From Dehalococcoidia bacterium (GTDB lineage Bacteria > Chloroflexota > Dehalococcoidia > JAUYDP01): a stretch of DNA of 13,954 nt. Made by a program: the position numbers and the translations under genes. This document shows positions 12,826 through 13,954 of this stretch, piece by piece. Position 1 is the first letter of the stretch. Every line of letters begins with the position of its first letter. The notes beneath the pieces are model-generated. The model saw nothing but the letters and a program-made list of their open reading frames with translations, did no database searches and was not told the origin of the DNA. The stretch spans positions 1-13,954 of the forward strand of contig JAUYDP010000380.1 of NCBI GenBank assembly GCA_030691805.1, read 5' to 3'.

Positions 12826-13429
12826 TCCGGCGTTTGGAGGCCGAGAGCCCTCTTTGCTCGTAATCCTGTCAGGCCCTTCAGGGGTAGGGAAAGACGCCAT
12901 CTTAGCGAGGATGAAGGAACTGGGCCTACCCTTCCATTATGTCGTTACGGTAACCACCAGGCCCCAGCGATACGGAGAGATAGACGGACAGGACTACTAC
13001 TTTGTTTCATTGCCGGAGTTCATGGGCTTAAAAGATGGCAGCAAGCTGCTGGAATGGGCCAAGGTTTACGGGAATTACTACGGCGTTCCAAGAGACCAGG
13101 TCCGGAAGGCCCTGGAGCAAGGGCAGGATGTGATTACCAAGCTAGACATCCAGGGCGCAAGCACGTTGAAGCGCCTGGTGCCCCAGGCCATAGGCATTTT
13201 TCTCGCCCCGCCGTCCATGGAGGAGCTACGGAAGCGTCTTAGCGAACGCAAGACTGAGAAGAGCCGGGACTTCGAGCTAAGAATGACACGGGCCCAAGAG
13301 GAGATGCAAGCCCTGCCAATATTCGAATACGTGGTGGTCAACGACGAACTGGACCGGGCGGTGGCCCATATTCAGGCCATTATCACGGCGGAGAAGTGCC
13401 GTGTGGTTCCCAGACAAGCCGAATTGTAA
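12812..13429 (+). CDS. gmk: Guanylate kinase
   Basis: ATG 12812 is chosen, giving 205 aa, the normal size; an in-frame start at 12716 would add 32 residues of no family resemblance. It has the P-loop SGPSGVGKD (20-28), the GMP-binding segment TTRPQRYGEIDGQDYYFVS (48-66), EWAKVYGNYYG (81-91), LDIQGA (111-116) and the lid-region arginines near RKRLSERKTEKS (140-151). It phosphorylates GMP to GDP with ATP. It overlaps the RemA-like gene by 14 bp and closes the operon. The rpoZ gene that often follows gmk is absent; a convergent DedA gene comes next. Confidence 0.96.
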   Translation: MKSSSPAFGGREPSLLVILSGPSGVGKDAILARMKELGLPFHYVVTVTTRPQRYGEIDGQDYYFVSLPEFMGLKDGSKLLEWAKVYGNYYGVPRDQVRKALEQGQDVITKLDIQGASTLKRLVPQAIGIFLAPPSMEELRKRLSERKTEKSRDFELRMTRAQEEMQALPIFEYVVVNDELDRAVAHIQAIITAEKCRVVPRQAEL

Positions 13430-13457
13430 ACATCTAACACGTTAACGCCATCTGCCC

Positions 13458-13954
13458 TCAGGCATCCTCCTGCCTGGAGTCCTTTAATCGGTGGTAGATA
13501 TAGAAGCCGGCAAGCACAACGACGACAGCGATGATAGGGATGTCGAAGGGGCGCATGACCCGGCGCAGATCTTCCCAGTGCTCTCCCAGGAGATATCCTC
13601 CATAGGCGAGTCCCAGACTCCATGGGAATGATCCCAGGAAGCTAAGCACCGTGAACTTACCGAAGGACATGCGTGAGATACCCGCTGGGAAGCTGATAAA
13701 GGTGCGCACCACCGGCAGCAGGCGGGCGACGAAGACGGCCCAATCCCCCCACCTGGCAAACCATCGGTCTGCCAGGTCCAAGTCATGCCTGGATACCAGG
13801 ACATATTTGCCGTAGCGCTCTACCAGAGGCCGCCCGCCCCAGGCCCCTACCCAGTAAGAAACAACCGAGCCTATGGTGCAGCCAAGGGCACCGTAGAAGC
13901 CCGCGAGGATGACATACCAAGCATCCAGACCTTTATCACGGATCAGTATCCAGC
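13458..13954 (-). CDS. DedA-family membrane protein (5' end beyond the window)
   Basis: The frame reads from the right edge (13954) to a TGA at 13458, about 165 residues. The start is outside the window; the first TTG-started subframe at 13781 is not the real start. Translation of 13782-13954 gives family-typical sequence (ALGCTIGSVVSYWVG, GGRPLVERYGKYVLVSRHD), joined to ADRWFARWGDWAVFVARLLP, VVRTFISFPAGISRM and FLGSFPWSLGLAYGGYLLG. The FxxRxxPxxRT motif and the GxxxG-like helices are hallmarks of DedA/VTT-domain proteins, which move undecaprenyl phosphate or other lipids across the membrane. It is convergent with gmk; the 28-bp gap holds no clear terminator. Confidence 0.93.
   Translation of the reverse strand, partial: WILIRDKGLDAWYVILAGFYGALGCTIGSVVSYWVGAWGGRPLVERYGKYVLVSRHDLDLADRWFARWGDWAVFVARLLPVVRTFISFPAGISRMSFGKFTVLSFLGSFPWSLGLAYGGYLLGEHWEDLRRVMRPFDIPIIAVVVVLAGFYIYHRLKDSRQEDA

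Noticed and set aside
13430..13457. Terminator between gmk and the DedA gene
   Set aside because: Only a weak AT-rich stretch is present, without a convincing stem or T-tract.

Overview
The window reads as chromosomal DNA of a moderately GC-rich bacterium. The best guess is a Chloroflexota (Dehalococcoidia-like) organism. This rests on gene content, frequent TTG/GTG starts and the style of the intergenic repeats, not on a marker gene, so it is inference. No rRNA, tRNA or CRISPR array was seen.

Layout. 1-267: a 44-bp tandem repeat ending in an inverted copy, then the promoter region of a short QueG-like Fe-S protein (268-963). 1186-2068: a ThiS/MoaD-like sulfur carrier and a UbiX-type flavin prenyltransferase, tightly coupled on +. 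2095-2340: three degenerate ~90-bp hairpin repeats between convergent genes. 2340-5682 (-): two GH57 glycoside hydrolase/transferase genes separated by 1 nt. 5683-6132: a gene-free stretch holding a 335-bp MITE-like element with 29-bp imperfect terminal inverted repeats and internal 57-bp tandem repeats. 6133-7611 (-): an exported LysM plus DUF4015 (putative glycoside hydrolase) protein. 7651-7757: a 107-bp palindromic element in the divergent intergenic region. 7806-8393: a multi-pass membrane protein. 8407-9064: a VapBC toxin-antitoxin module with a perfect palindrome in its promoter.

9181-13429 is a tight + strand operon: M50 site-2-protease-like, HD-domain hydrolase, tyrA, aroA, a short RemA/DUF370-like protein, and gmk. 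Most neighbours overlap by 4-14 bp. At the right edge a DedA-family membrane protein lies on - and runs off the window.

Functional themes are alpha-glucan handling (GH57 pair), cell-envelope glycan processing (LysM/DUF4015), shikimate and tyrosine synthesis (aroA, tyrA), nucleotide metabolism (gmk), and cofactor/redox chemistry (UbiX, sulfur carrier, Fe-S protein). I found no convincing new multi-gene system. The most unusual items are the MITE-like element, a RemA-like protein apparently lacking the middle of its domain, a sulfur carrier whose Gly-Gly is capped by four residues, and repeats whose similarity runs into the 3' end of a GH57 gene.
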